From Curtobacterium sp. MCJR17_020 (lineage in GTDB: Bacteria > Actinomycetota > Actinomycetes > Actinomycetales > Microbacteriaceae): 64,000 nt of DNA. Positions 41,601 to 48,607 of this stretch are shown one piece after another. The position numbers and the translations under genes are program-made. Under the pieces are notes generated by a model. That model was not told the DNA's origin. It did no database searches and worked only from the letters and a program-made list of their open reading frames with translations. The stretch covers positions 3,100,001 through 3,164,000 of the forward strand of contig NZ_CP126260.1 in the NCBI RefSeq assembly GCF_003234365.2, given 5' to 3'. Every line of letters starts with the position of its first letter. Position 1 is the stretch's first letter.

Positions 41601-42510
41601 CGCCGCCGCTGGTGGCGGTGCCGGGGTGGAGCAGTCCGGCCTGACGACCTGGCCGGCCCAGGACCTGCCGCAGACCCTCGACACCAAGCAGGCCGGTGGT
41701 GTCATCCGCGCGTACCCGTCCCTGGTGGAAGAGGGCTCCGGCCCGAAGGCGACCGTCGGGGTGCAGTTGCTCGCGACGCCGTCCGACCGGCAGGTCCGCA
41801 TGCCCGCCGGGGTCCGTCGCCTGGTGATGCTCGCGGTGCCGTCCCCGGTGTCGTACATCCAGTCGCACCTGACCGCGCAGGAGAAGCTCGCTCTCGCGGC
41901 GAGCCCGTACGCCTCCACGAACGCGTTGTTCGACGACGTGCTCGCGGCCGTCGTCGACGCGGTGATCCGCCGAGCCCACCCGGATGGTCTCGTGTTCACG
42001 AAGGCCGCGTTCGAAGCGGTTCGTGACGCCGTGTCGGCGACGGTCGTCGACACGATGTTCACGGCGGTGTCCGAGCTCGCTGCCGTGCTCCTCGCCCAAC
42101 GGTCCGCCGAACGAGCACTCAAGCAGGCGAACTCGATGTCCCTGCTCGGTGCGCTGACGGACATGCGCCAGCAGATGGAGCGTCTCGTCTCCCCGGGGTT
42201 CGTCTCCGTCGCCGGGCTCGACCGGCTCCGGCGCATCCGGGTGTACCTGCAGGGCATCGAGGCACGCGTGCAGAAGCTGCTGCAGAACCCCGGACGCGAT
42301 GCCACGTGGATGCGCGAGGTCACCGTCGCCACGGACCGCTACGTCGACGCGGGCGGCGCCTTCCCTCCGGCAGTCGGTTCGCACCCCGAGCTCGTGCACG
42401 CGCGGTGGATGCTCGAGGAGTTCCGCCTCAGCCTGTTCGCGCAGGAACTCGGCACCGCCGAGACGGTGTCGTTGCAGCGGATCACGAAGGCCCTGACCGC
42501 CGCACGCTGA
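38653..42510 (+). CDS. hrpA: ATP-dependent RNA helicase HrpA
   Basis: DEAH-box helicase of 1285 residues, cytosolic. Walker A GATGSGKTTQLPK lies near residue 38, DEAH is in IIDEAHERSLTIDFLLGYL, motif III is ITSATIDPESF, and motif VI is QRSGRAGRTSAG. Ratchet and OB-fold regions follow, and the C-terminal ~600 residues fit the DUF3418 HrpA extension. A Gly/Ala-rich linker (GQPGGAARVAAAGGGAG) interrupts it near 980. E. coli HrpA acts on stalled ribosomes and mRNA. Start: the ATG giving MSPTPPVIT was preferred; one two codons earlier is possible. Confidence 0.95.
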   Translation: MSPTPPVITYPPELPVSQRRDDIAAAIRDNQVVIVAGATGSGKTTQLPKICLELGREHIGHTQPRRIAARTIAERVSEELGSDLGDLVGYQVRFTDKVSSNTRIKLMTDGILLNEIHFDRDLKRYDTIIIDEAHERSLTIDFLLGYLKRLLVRRPDLKLIITSATIDPESFSKHFGDAPIIEVSGRTYPVEIRYRPLVSEDADDTDEDDETDSRTADRGGANGADDRDTLQGITDALDELAREEPGDVLVFLSGENEIRDAQDAIEGKRYQGTEVLPLYGRLSAADQHRVFDRRTTPGIRRRVVLATNVAETSLTVPGIKYVIDTGTARISRYSPRAKVQRLPIEAISQASANQRSGRAGRTSAGIAIRLYSEDDFERRDEFTDPEILRTNLAAVILQMISLGFGDIESFPFLQPPDSRGVKDGLDLLRELRAVDKDGRITKSGRQLTRLPIDPRLGRMVLEAGRQGVGREVVAVVSALSIQDPRERPLEKRAHADQMHARFADPTSDFLTLLALWNYIEDKQDELSSSAFRRLCKAEFLNYLRIREWQDLYRQLSRAAKQVDVRVGQSRSDDGDAVHRSLLAGLLSQIGLRDREKRDYLGSRNTRFVVFPGSVLAKKQPDAVMAAELVETSRLFARTVGRIDPAWVEPLAGDLLKRTYGEPHWEKKQGAVVAYERVTLFGVPIVQRRRVQYARIDPEHSRELFIRHALVEGEWESQQAFDRANRKLRKELEQLEERTRRRDILLDDENVYEFYDARIPADIATTRDFEGWWRTTRRDQPDLLTMRRADLLDESAAEAAEDDVEYPTQWRSGDQRLAIQYRFEPGAQDDGVSVQVPLALLPRMREEGFDWQVRGLRKELVTALIKSLPKQIRKNVVPAADWAEKIVAELPDDAPTEPTESFRATLAKAIQRMTYVPVSESDFDLARVPSHLLPTWAVVDERGRRVEAGKDLSVLQTKLKDRTQQSVASATVRAAGQPGGAARVAAAGGGAGVEQSGLTTWPAQDLPQTLDTKQAGGVIRAYPSLVEEGSGPKATVGVQLLATPSDRQVRMPAGVRRLVMLAVPSPVSYIQSHLTAQEKLALAASPYASTNALFDDVLAAVVDAVIRRAHPDGLVFTKAAFEAVRDAVSATVVDTMFTAVSELAAVLLAQRSAERALKQANSMSLLGALTDMRQQMERLVSPGFVSVAGLDRLRRIRVYLQGIEARVQKLLQNPGRDATWMREVTVATDRYVDAGGAFPPAVGSHPELVHARWMLEEFRLSLFAQELGTAETVSLQRITKALTAAR

Positions 42511-42529
42511 TCGGTCTACCGTGACGGCC

Positions 42530-42898
42530 ATGATCGGCACACTCGACATGGTCGTCCTGGACTGCGCAGACCCTCGCGGCCTGGCACGCTTCTACGCGGA
42601 GCTGCTCGGCGGCGAGATCGTCGGTTTCGACGAGGACTGGGCCGAGGTCGCGCTCCCCTTCACCGACCAGCGTCCGCTCCTGGCGTTCCAGCAGGTCGAG
42701 GACTACCGCGCACCGGAGTGGCCCGGCCAGCTCGTCCCGCAGCAGAGCCACCTCGATGTGAAGGTCGAGGACCTCGACGACGGCGAGGCAGCGGTCCTGG
42801 CGATCGGTGCGACCGCCACGGGATCGGCGACGGACACGTTCCGCGTCTACCTCGACCCGGCGGGCCACCCGTTCTGCCTCATCCGCCCGAACGACTGA
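42530..42898 (+). CDS. VOC-family (glyoxalase-like) protein
   Basis: This 122-residue protein has the paired beta-alpha-beta-beta-beta fold. Metal-ligand-like positions are seen in QSHLDVKVEDLDD and in the terminal RVYLDPAGHPFCLI. The end GHPFCLI is typical of the glyoxalase-like domain-6 group. Its function is unknown; members include isomerases, dioxygenases and drug-binding proteins. It lies 19 bases after hrpA, and the convergent ybaK gene starts at the base after its stop. A related protein is encoded at 51.8 kb. Confidence 0.85.
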   Translation: MIGTLDMVVLDCADPRGLARFYAELLGGEIVGFDEDWAEVALPFTDQRPLLAFQQVEDYRAPEWPGQLVPQQSHLDVKVEDLDDGEAAVLAIGATATGSATDTFRVYLDPAGHPFCLIRPND

Positions 42899-43438
42899 TC
42901 AGGCTTCGGTCGCCAGGCCCTCGACGACCTGCACACCCGGCAACGCTCCGAGGACGGAGCCGGTCAGGAACACCTTCGCACCGCGGCGTCCGGCTCCGAT
43001 CACGGCGTCCGGGGCATCGAGCACGCGGGAATCGACGTACACGGGCCACGCGGAGGGCAGCCCGATCGGGGTGATCCCGCCGTACTCCATGCCCGTCAGC
43101 TCCACGGCCTGGTCCATCGGCGCGAAGCTCGCCTTCCGCACGTCGAGCAGCTTCCGGACGACACGGTTCACGTCGAGGCGGGTGTGGGCGAGCACGACGC
43201 ACGCAGCCAACCGGACGTCCTCACCGCGCTTGCCCGCGACGACGATGCAGTTCGCCCCGCCGTCGAGCGGGAAGCCGTAGGCCTCCGAGAACGCGGCGGT
43301 GTCTGCCAGGTCCGGGTCGATCGGAGCTGCCTCGATGCGTGCTGCGACGTCGGCGGGCAACGCGGCGAGCGCCGCGGCCACCGGTGCGGCCAGCAGTTCC
43401 GGGGCGGTCAGGGCGGGAACCCGTTCGAGCGTCGGCAT
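42899..43438 (-). CDS. YbaK/EbsC-type aminoacyl-tRNA deacylase
   Basis: This 179-residue protein has the trans-editing fold that removes wrongly attached amino acids from tRNA. The GGANCIVVAGKRG strand, the conserved Lys-bearing RKLLDVRKASFAP block and the GGITPIGLP loop are all YbaK/ProX hallmarks. Its specificity (Cys-tRNA-Pro, Ala-tRNA-Pro or other) cannot be told. It is convergent with the VOC gene and divergent from the following maleylpyruvate-isomerase-like gene. Confidence 0.9.
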   Translation of the reverse strand: MPTLERVPALTAPELLAAPVAAALAALPADVAARIEAAPIDPDLADTAAFSEAYGFPLDGGANCIVVAGKRGEDVRLAACVVLAHTRLDVNRVVRKLLDVRKASFAPMDQAVELTGMEYGGITPIGLPSAWPVYVDSRVLDAPDAVIGAGRRGAKVFLTGSVLGALPGVQVVEGLATEA

Positions 43439-43478
43439 GGCTCCACCCTACGGAGCACCCCGTGACCATGCTGGCTCC

Positions 43479-44171
43479 ATGTCGATGTACGACACCCACC
43501 TCACCGCCCTCGCCGGAGCAGCGCAACGGTTCGACGACGTCCTGCGGTCCGGCGACCGCGCGGCACCGGTGCCGTCGTGCCCTGGCTGGTCCGTAGGGGA
43601 CCTCGGTACCCACCTGGCCGACGTGCACCGATGGGCGCTCGGGCAGCTGACCGGTTCGGAGCCCGCACCGCTCGCGCACGACGACCTCGCGGACCGCTTC
43701 CGCACGGGAGCCGACGAACTCGTCGCGGCGCTCCGGGCACGCTCCTCGGACACCCCGTGCTCGGCGATCTACCCGCCGGACACGGCCGCGACCTGGGCAC
43801 GTCGCCAGGCGCACGAGACCGCGATCCACCTGTGCGACGCGCAGCGGGCGCTGGGAGTCGAGCCGGGCCTCCCGGTCGAGCTGGCGACCGACGGCGTTCG
43901 TGAGGTCGTCGGCGACCTGTACCCGCGTCAGGTGCGGCTCGGCCGCATCGCGGCGCTGGCGCGGACCGTCGTGTTCGCGTTCTCCGACGCACCCGGCGAG
44001 GCCACGCTCGACGGTGCGGACGGTGGCGGCGCCGCCGTCATCGTCACCGGTCGGGCGGAGGACGTGCTGCTCCTCCTTTGGAAGCGACGGGCGCTCGACG
44101 AGGTCGCGCTGACGATCGACGGCGAGCGGGCAGCACTCGACGCCGCACTCGCGACCAGACTGGTGCCATGA
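43479..44171 (+). CDS. mycothiol maleylpyruvate isomerase-fold protein
   Basis: This 230-residue protein has the DinB-like four-helix N-terminal domain (SCPGWSVGDLGTHLADVHRW, about 34-53, with the metal His) and a second His motif in RRQAHETAIHLCDAQ (about 112). The C-terminal domain (ATDGVREVVGDLY onward) fits the MDMPI_C module with a lipid/SCP-like fold. Members use mycothiol as cofactor or partner, consistent with an actinobacterial host. The start is the ATG giving MSMYDTHL. Its stop overlaps the ATG of the acetyltransferase gene by 4 nt. Confidence 0.85.
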   Translation: MSMYDTHLTALAGAAQRFDDVLRSGDRAAPVPSCPGWSVGDLGTHLADVHRWALGQLTGSEPAPLAHDDLADRFRTGADELVAALRARSSDTPCSAIYPPDTAATWARRQAHETAIHLCDAQRALGVEPGLPVELATDGVREVVGDLYPRQVRLGRIAALARTVVFAFSDAPGEATLDGADGGGAAVIVTGRAEDVLLLLWKRRALDEVALTIDGERAALDAALATRLVP

Positions 44172-44821
44172 CGGAGCTCCGACCGATCGACCTGGACACC
44201 TGGCCCCGCCGCGAGCACTTCGAGCACTACCGGCAGCGTGTGCAGTGCTCCTACGAGGTGACCGTCGACGTCGACGTGACGGCGTTCGTCGCGGCGGTCC
44301 GCACGAGCGCGGCGAAGACCTACGCGTCCCAGATCTGGGCGATCGCGACGGTGGTCAACCGTCACGCCGAGTTCCGGATGCAGCTGCTCGACGACGGCTC
44401 CCCCGGCGTCTGGGACGTCGTGCACCCGATGTTCACGGTGTTCCACCCGGACACGGAGACCTTTTCGGCGTTGGTCGTGCCCTACGACGAGGACCCCGGC
44501 AGGTTCCACGCCGCCGCGGTCGAGACCATCGATCGGTACCGGGACGACGTCCGGATGTTCCCGCAGGACGACCGGCCCCGGAACGTGTTCGACGTGTCGA
44601 CCTTCCCCCGCACGTCGTTCACGGGGTTCGCGCTGCACGTCCGCGACGGGTACGACCACCTGTTGCCGATCATCACGCTCGGCAGGTACCGGACGGAGGG
44701 TGACCGCACGCTGATGCCGATGGCGCTGCAGATCAACCACGCGGCAGCCGACGGTTTCCACACCTCGCGGTTGGTCCAGGAGCTCGAGGACCTGTTCGCT
44801 CACCCGGCGTGGCTGGCGTGA
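44168..44821 (+). CDS. chloramphenicol acetyltransferase (CatA)-like protein
   Basis: This 217-residue protein has the length of a CAT monomer. The catalytic HxxxDG motif is present as INHAAADGFHTSRLVQEL (His at about 191), and the N-terminal WPRREHFEHYR, FTVFHPDTETFS and STFPRTSFTGF blocks are CAT landmarks. Enzymes of this type acetylate chloramphenicol with acetyl-CoA as trimers. Active-site neighbours differ from classic resistance enzymes (NHAAADG against HHAVCDG), so another acceptor is possible. It is coupled to genes on both sides by 4-nt overlaps (upstream ATGA, downstream GTGA). Confidence 0.85.
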   Translation: MTELRPIDLDTWPRREHFEHYRQRVQCSYEVTVDVDVTAFVAAVRTSAAKTYASQIWAIATVVNRHAEFRMQLLDDGSPGVWDVVHPMFTVFHPDTETFSALVVPYDEDPGRFHAAAVETIDRYRDDVRMFPQDDRPRNVFDVSTFPRTSFTGFALHVRDGYDHLLPIITLGRYRTEGDRTLMPMALQINHAAADGFHTSRLVQELEDLFAHPAWLA

Positions 44822-45309
44822 CGGTCCGACCCGCGGTGCCGACCGATGCGGCCGCGATGGCCCGCGTCCACGTCGCATCATGGCGAACGACGTACCGCGG
44901 CCTGATGCGGGACGAGGTCCTCGACGACCCGTCCTTCGTCGCCCGTCGCGAAGCGTTCTGGACGGCGGCGCTCACCGACGCCCGGTTCGCAGCGAACCGG
45001 GTCGCCGTGGCCGAACACGAGGGAACGGTCGTCGGCATCGCCATGGCGGGTCCAGCGACCGGCGGGGCGGGTGCCGGAGACGTGCACCTCTTCATCCTCT
45101 ACCTGCTCCACGGTCACCACGGATCCGGCGCAGGCAGCGGGCTCCTCGACGCGGTGGTCGGCCTGGACGAACGGGCCACGCTGTGGGTTGCCGACCCGAA
45201 TCCGCGTGCACAGGCGTTCTACCGCAAGCACGGCTTCGTGCCGGACGGCGGCGAGCAGGTCGACGACGGCGTCCGCGAGGTCCACATGGTCCGCGCTCCA
45301 GTGGCCTGA
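44818..45309 (+). CDS. GNAT-family N-acetyltransferase
   Basis: This 163-residue protein opens VRPAVPTDAAAMARVHVASW, a standard GNAT first strand and helix. The acetyl-CoA loop is HHGSGAGSGLLDAVVG (about 100-115), and the closing NPRAQAFYRKHGFVPDG is the family's last helix and strand. The acceptor is unknown. The chosen GTG at 44818 makes a GTGA overlap with the CAT-like gene; a GTG three codons earlier is possible. It is last of a three-gene coupled run with the isomerase-fold and CAT-like genes. Confidence 0.88.
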   Translation: MTVRPAVPTDAAAMARVHVASWRTTYRGLMRDEVLDDPSFVARREAFWTAALTDARFAANRVAVAEHEGTVVGIAMAGPATGGAGAGDVHLFILYLLHGHHGSGAGSGLLDAVVGLDERATLWVADPNPRAQAFYRKHGFVPDGGEQVDDGVREVHMVRAPVA

Positions 45310-45336
45310 GTCCGGCGCCGGGAGTACAACGGCCCC

Positions 45337-45717
45337 ATGACGAACGCCGTGGTGCACGTCGAACTCATCGGCCCCGACCCGGAACGGTTGCGCGCGTTCT
45401 ACGCCGCACTGTTCGGGTGGGATGCGCCACCCGGGGCGCCGGTCGCTGCGGCGGTCTCCGATCAGACGTCGTACTCGTTCCTCGACCCCGTCGACGGCGC
45501 GGGTCCGGTCGCGGGCGGCATCGGCGGCGGTCCGGGCTTCGCCGCGCACGCGGTCTTCCACGTCGGCGTCGACGACGTCGCCGCCGCGCTGCAGCACGCG
45601 GAGAGCCTGGGCGCGTCAATGGCACTGCCACCGACCCGGAACGAGGGCGGCGGGATCACCGTCGCCCACTTCCGCGACCCTGCGGGCAACCTGGTCGGGG
45701 TGGCCGTCCCACGGTGA
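45337..45717 (+). CDS. VOC-family (glyoxalase-like) protein
   Basis: This 126-residue protein opens VHVELIGPDPERLRAFYAALFGW and closes VAHFRDPAGNLVGVAVPR, typical of single-domain glyoxalase/bleomycin-resistance proteins. The Ala/Gly-rich middle (GPVAGGIGGGPGF) matches a group often called VOC family of unknown function. It lies 28 bases after the GNAT gene on the same strand and may belong to that run. Confidence 0.85.
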   Translation: MTNAVVHVELIGPDPERLRAFYAALFGWDAPPGAPVAAAVSDQTSYSFLDPVDGAGPVAGGIGGGPGFAAHAVFHVGVDDVAAALQHAESLGASMALPPTRNEGGGITVAHFRDPAGNLVGVAVPR

Positions 45718-45734
45718 CAAGCTGCAGCAGCTGT

Positions 45735-45751
45735 GCCGAGAACTTCTCGGC
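45735..45751 (+). terminator. hairpin after the VOC gene
   Basis: GCCGAGA and TCTCGGC form a 7-bp stem with a 3-nt loop, 18 bases after the VOC stop. No T-run follows, so it is a weak terminator candidate. About 25 bases on, TTGACC (45776-45781) could be part of a promoter for the PASTA gene, but no well-spaced -10 was found. Confidence 0.4.
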
Positions 45752-45845
45752 AAGACCCACCCGATCGGGGGCAAGTTGACCGCTGTACCGTGCTCATACT
45801 GACGAGTATCGTTCTCCTGATCGTTTCTCAGTTCAGGAGTCCGCC

Positions 45846-46808
45846 ATGTCAGGTCCGTACGCCCCGGGTACGCCGCCGCCCTACTACCCGATGCAGCAGC
45901 CACCGACGCCTCGGGGCGGTGGATTCGGTACCGCTGCGCTCATCCTCGGGATCATCGCAGTCGTGTTCTCGTTCGTCCCGGTCATCTTGCACCTGGGTTT
46001 CATCCTGGCTGTCCTCGCGCTGGTGTTCGGCATCATCGCCCTCCGTCGACGCATCGGGAAGGGGATGGCGGGGACGGTGCTCGGCGGAGTCGGCATCGTC
46101 CTCGCCCTGACGTTCGGCACGGTGTACGGGATTGGCACCTCAGCCCCCGATACCGCACCCGTGCAGGCCGCGGATGCCACCGACGACGGGACGGACAAGG
46201 TGTCGGTAGAGGTCCCCGATGTGGTCGGAATGTCGGTCGAAGAAGCGACCGGGGCGCTCGAGGACGCTGGCTTCGCATCGGACGACAGTGGCGCTGATGC
46301 AGCCGACACCGTCGCCAGCCAGTCGCCGGCCGCCGGTTCCGCGGTCGATAAGGGTTCGACAGTCGAACTGACTGCAGCGGTCGCGGACGGCTCGAGCGCG
46401 ACCCAACCTGCTCCCGCCGGGTCCAAATTCGACATGACCAACACGAATCGACTCGACGGAACGGAATCCGACTACACACAGTGGATCGACGGGTACAACG
46501 ACAGCTTCACTTCGTCGAACGAATACGAACAGCCAGCTGCCAACATGAAGTACGTGCTGCTGACTGTCCACGTCACGGCGACCACCTCAGGTGTCGACGC
46601 GAGCTCAGCTGCCTACGACGTCGCACTGGCCGGCACGGACGGTTCCGTGTACGAGTCGGAGTACCTCAGCGATGTGAAGAGCATGCCGAGCGTCACACTC
46701 GGCGAAGGGCAGAGTGCGACTGGCAAGATCGCGTTCGAAGTCCCGAACACCTTCCACGGCGGCATCGTGTCGTTCGGTGACGGCAGCGTGTTCGTGAAGA
46801 CGAACTGA
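45846..46808 (+). CDS. membrane-anchored PASTA and DUF4352-like surface protein
   Basis: This 320-residue protein has a Pro-rich cytoplasmic N-terminus, then two or three hydrophobic segments with a DUF4190-like pattern (ALILGIIAVVFSFVP, LALVFGIIALRRR, VLGGVGIVLALTFG). One PASTA repeat follows (VPDVVGMSVEEATGALEDAG, about 120-185). The C-terminal ~120 residues resemble DUF4352, a beta-sandwich found on exported proteins (YVLLTVHVTATT). PASTA modules bind muropeptides or lipid II in other proteins. Base composition is less GC-rich than its neighbours. The start has a good AGGAG site. Confidence 0.82.
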   Translation: MSGPYAPGTPPPYYPMQQPPTPRGGGFGTAALILGIIAVVFSFVPVILHLGFILAVLALVFGIIALRRRIGKGMAGTVLGGVGIVLALTFGTVYGIGTSAPDTAPVQAADATDDGTDKVSVEVPDVVGMSVEEATGALEDAGFASDDSGADAADTVASQSPAAGSAVDKGSTVELTAAVADGSSATQPAPAGSKFDMTNTNRLDGTESDYTQWIDGYNDSFTSSNEYEQPAANMKYVLLTVHVTATTSGVDASSAAYDVALAGTDGSVYESEYLSDVKSMPSVTLGEGQSATGKIAFEVPNTFHGGIVSFGDGSVFVKTN

Positions 46809-46821
46809 ACGTTTCGGACGA

Positions 46822-46866
46822 CGGACGGGAGGCCCGTGGTGGACCCCGCCACGGGCCTCCCGTCCG
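46822..46866. repeat. palindromic repeat, family B
   Basis: CGGACGGGAGGCCCGTGGTGG (first 20 bases shared with its mirror) pairs with the segment ending CGTCCG at 46866. It is the cleanest copy of the family and lies 13 bases after the PASTA gene stop, before a convergent gene. A terminator role is likely. Confidence 0.88.
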
Positions 46867-46892
46867 CTCGCCCCGAGTCCAGGGCCACGCAA

Positions 46893-46970
46893 GACGCCGT
46901 CATGTGGGCGAGACACCGCGGAACTGCGCTGCGTCTCGGAGACATGGAGGTGTCTTGGGACGACGGCGTC
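46893..46970. repeat. nested inverted repeat next to family B element
   Basis: Outer arms GACGCCGTC (46893-46901) and GACGGCGTC (46962-46970) enclose AGACACC (46911-46917) / GGTGTCT (46949-46955) and a small GTCTCGGAGAC hairpin at 46933-46943. The right arm touches the stop codon of the binding-protein gene. With the family B copy it fills the 160-base gap between convergent genes. Confidence 0.65.
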
Positions 46971-48603
46971 ACGCGCCGGCGCGTGCCTCCAGGGCTTGCT
47001 CGAACTCACGCCGCATCGCGTCGCCGCCCCGGCGACGCCAGTCGCGCACGACGCCCTTCCACCCCGACACCGGCGCTCGGCCCAGCAGCACGTCGTTGAT
47101 CGCGCTCGTGGCGGAGGTCCCGATGGCCGGGCCCTTGGTGGAGTTCGTCGGCGAGTACAACCCGTACGTGGGGTTCGTGATCCCGTCGTCCAACCACGAG
47201 GACAGCGACTCGTAGACGACGTCCGTCATCTCCGGGGCACCCGAGTAGAAGAGCGGCAGCGGGCACTCCGTGAAGTACTGCAACGGGAACTCGCCGAGTG
47301 CGGTCTCGCTGTTGCCCGTCTTCGTGAGGACCGGGGCGCCGTCGCGGAAGTCGAAGTCCCGTCCCTCGATGCCGAACTTCCGGTACATCCAGGCCTCGGT
47401 CCCGAACGGCGACGCACACCAGTTCAGTACCCCCAGCAACATGCGGATGCGGTCCTCCGATCCGGCCGCGAGCGCGGTGATCGCGTTGTTCGGGTCCCCG
47501 AGCCACGGCTTCGGCTTCGCGCCGCCCGGTCCGACGAACGGGGCCATGGTCATGCGGAACCCGCTGCCCGGCTCGGCCTGCTGCAGCAGCCCGGGGATCG
47601 CGCTGTAGCTGTCCTGGAGCATCAGCGCCGAGCCCTGCACGAACCACACCTTGCCGTTGTAGGCGGTGACGCTGTCGGGGTGGACGAGGCCGTCGGCCAA
47701 GAGCTTCCTCGATGCCTCGAGCATGTCCTGGTACGCGTCGACCTCGTACATGTGGGTCAGGCGGCCATCCTGTTCATCCCACTGGTTGGGCACACCGAAC
47801 ATCGACGCCAGGATGTTGGTCGGCACAGAGCCCAGGGCCCAGCGGTTGCGCTGCGGGTCGGAGACCTCGCGGCAGAGCGCCTCGAACTCGCCGAGGTCGC
47901 GGAACGACGGGTCGACGCCGAGCTGCTCGAAGAGGTCCTGCCGTCGGTGCAGCACGCCGGTGGTGAGCGGCCCGCGGGGGACGGGCACGCCGTAGATGCC
48001 GCCCGAGAACACGGTCCCGCGCCAGGACGCTGTGGGCAGGTTGGCGAGGTACGGGTAGTCCCGGACGCCGCTGCCGGAGAGGATCTCGGTGAGGTTCGCC
48101 GCCTTGGCTTCGAGGAACTGCGGCAGGTACGAGAACGTGCCGAACACCGTGAACACGTCGCCGAGGGTGTCGCCAGCGACTTGCGTGGCGAACTTGTTGC
48201 CCCAGTCGGCGTTCGGCGTGATGGTCAGGTCGAGGTCGACGCCCATCCGCTCGTCGAGGCCCTGCCAGTACGGGTTGCTGCCCTTCGACGGCGGGACGGG
48301 CGAGTTCGTCGGGACGCTGCCGTGCAGCGTCGACCCGTCGCCGGGCACGCGGTCGGTCGGCACCAGGTCCGCCGGGATCCGTCGGAACGCGGACGGCATG
48401 AGCGCGCTGGTCTTCGGCAGCACCGGGTCCGGCCCGCCGGCCCACGGCACGTAGTCCGGCAGCGTGACGGCCCGGTTGATCGCCTTCACGTCGGTGGAAC
48501 GGGTGACGGTGTCACAACCGGCCAGGAGGCCCGTGGCCGCGATCCCGAGACCGCCAGCGATCAGGCCGCGGCGGCTGATGCCCCGTGGTGCGTTGGTCGT
48601 CAT
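46969..48603 (-). CDS. ABC importer substrate-binding lipoprotein (sugar/oligosaccharide type)
   Basis: This 544-residue solute-binding protein has a twin-arginine-like start (ISRRGLIAGG) merging into a lipobox LAGC (Cys at about 29), so it is predicted to be Tat- or Sec-exported and lipid-anchored. Its size and pattern (YWQGLDERMGVDLDLTITPN, SALMLQDSYSAIPGLLQQA) fit the large LipO/YtcQ-type proteins that serve oligosaccharide importers. The two permease genes lie directly upstream on the same strand. A LacI regulator is divergent from the cluster. The ligand is unknown; complex plant or cell-wall sugars are the usual substrates of this type. Confidence 0.88.
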   Translation of the reverse strand: MTTNAPRGISRRGLIAGGLGIAATGLLAGCDTVTRSTDVKAINRAVTLPDYVPWAGGPDPVLPKTSALMPSAFRRIPADLVPTDRVPGDGSTLHGSVPTNSPVPPSKGSNPYWQGLDERMGVDLDLTITPNADWGNKFATQVAGDTLGDVFTVFGTFSYLPQFLEAKAANLTEILSGSGVRDYPYLANLPTASWRGTVFSGGIYGVPVPRGPLTTGVLHRRQDLFEQLGVDPSFRDLGEFEALCREVSDPQRNRWALGSVPTNILASMFGVPNQWDEQDGRLTHMYEVDAYQDMLEASRKLLADGLVHPDSVTAYNGKVWFVQGSALMLQDSYSAIPGLLQQAEPGSGFRMTMAPFVGPGGAKPKPWLGDPNNAITALAAGSEDRIRMLLGVLNWCASPFGTEAWMYRKFGIEGRDFDFRDGAPVLTKTGNSETALGEFPLQYFTECPLPLFYSGAPEMTDVVYESLSSWLDDGITNPTYGLYSPTNSTKGPAIGTSATSAINDVLLGRAPVSGWKGVVRDWRRRGGDAMRREFEQALEARAGA

Positions 48604-48607
48604 GGTG

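Noticed and set aside
38773..42549. 1258-residue open frame on the minus strand opposite hrpA
   Set aside because: It is a mirror of hrpA caused by high GC at third codon positions, rich in Arg/Val/Gly/Asp/His and without any domain; hrpA itself has full DEAH motifs.
44168..44821. Recently acquired resistance gene
   Set aside because: Coupling by overlaps to genes on both sides and base use like its neighbours argue for a resident gene; no mobile element is nearby.
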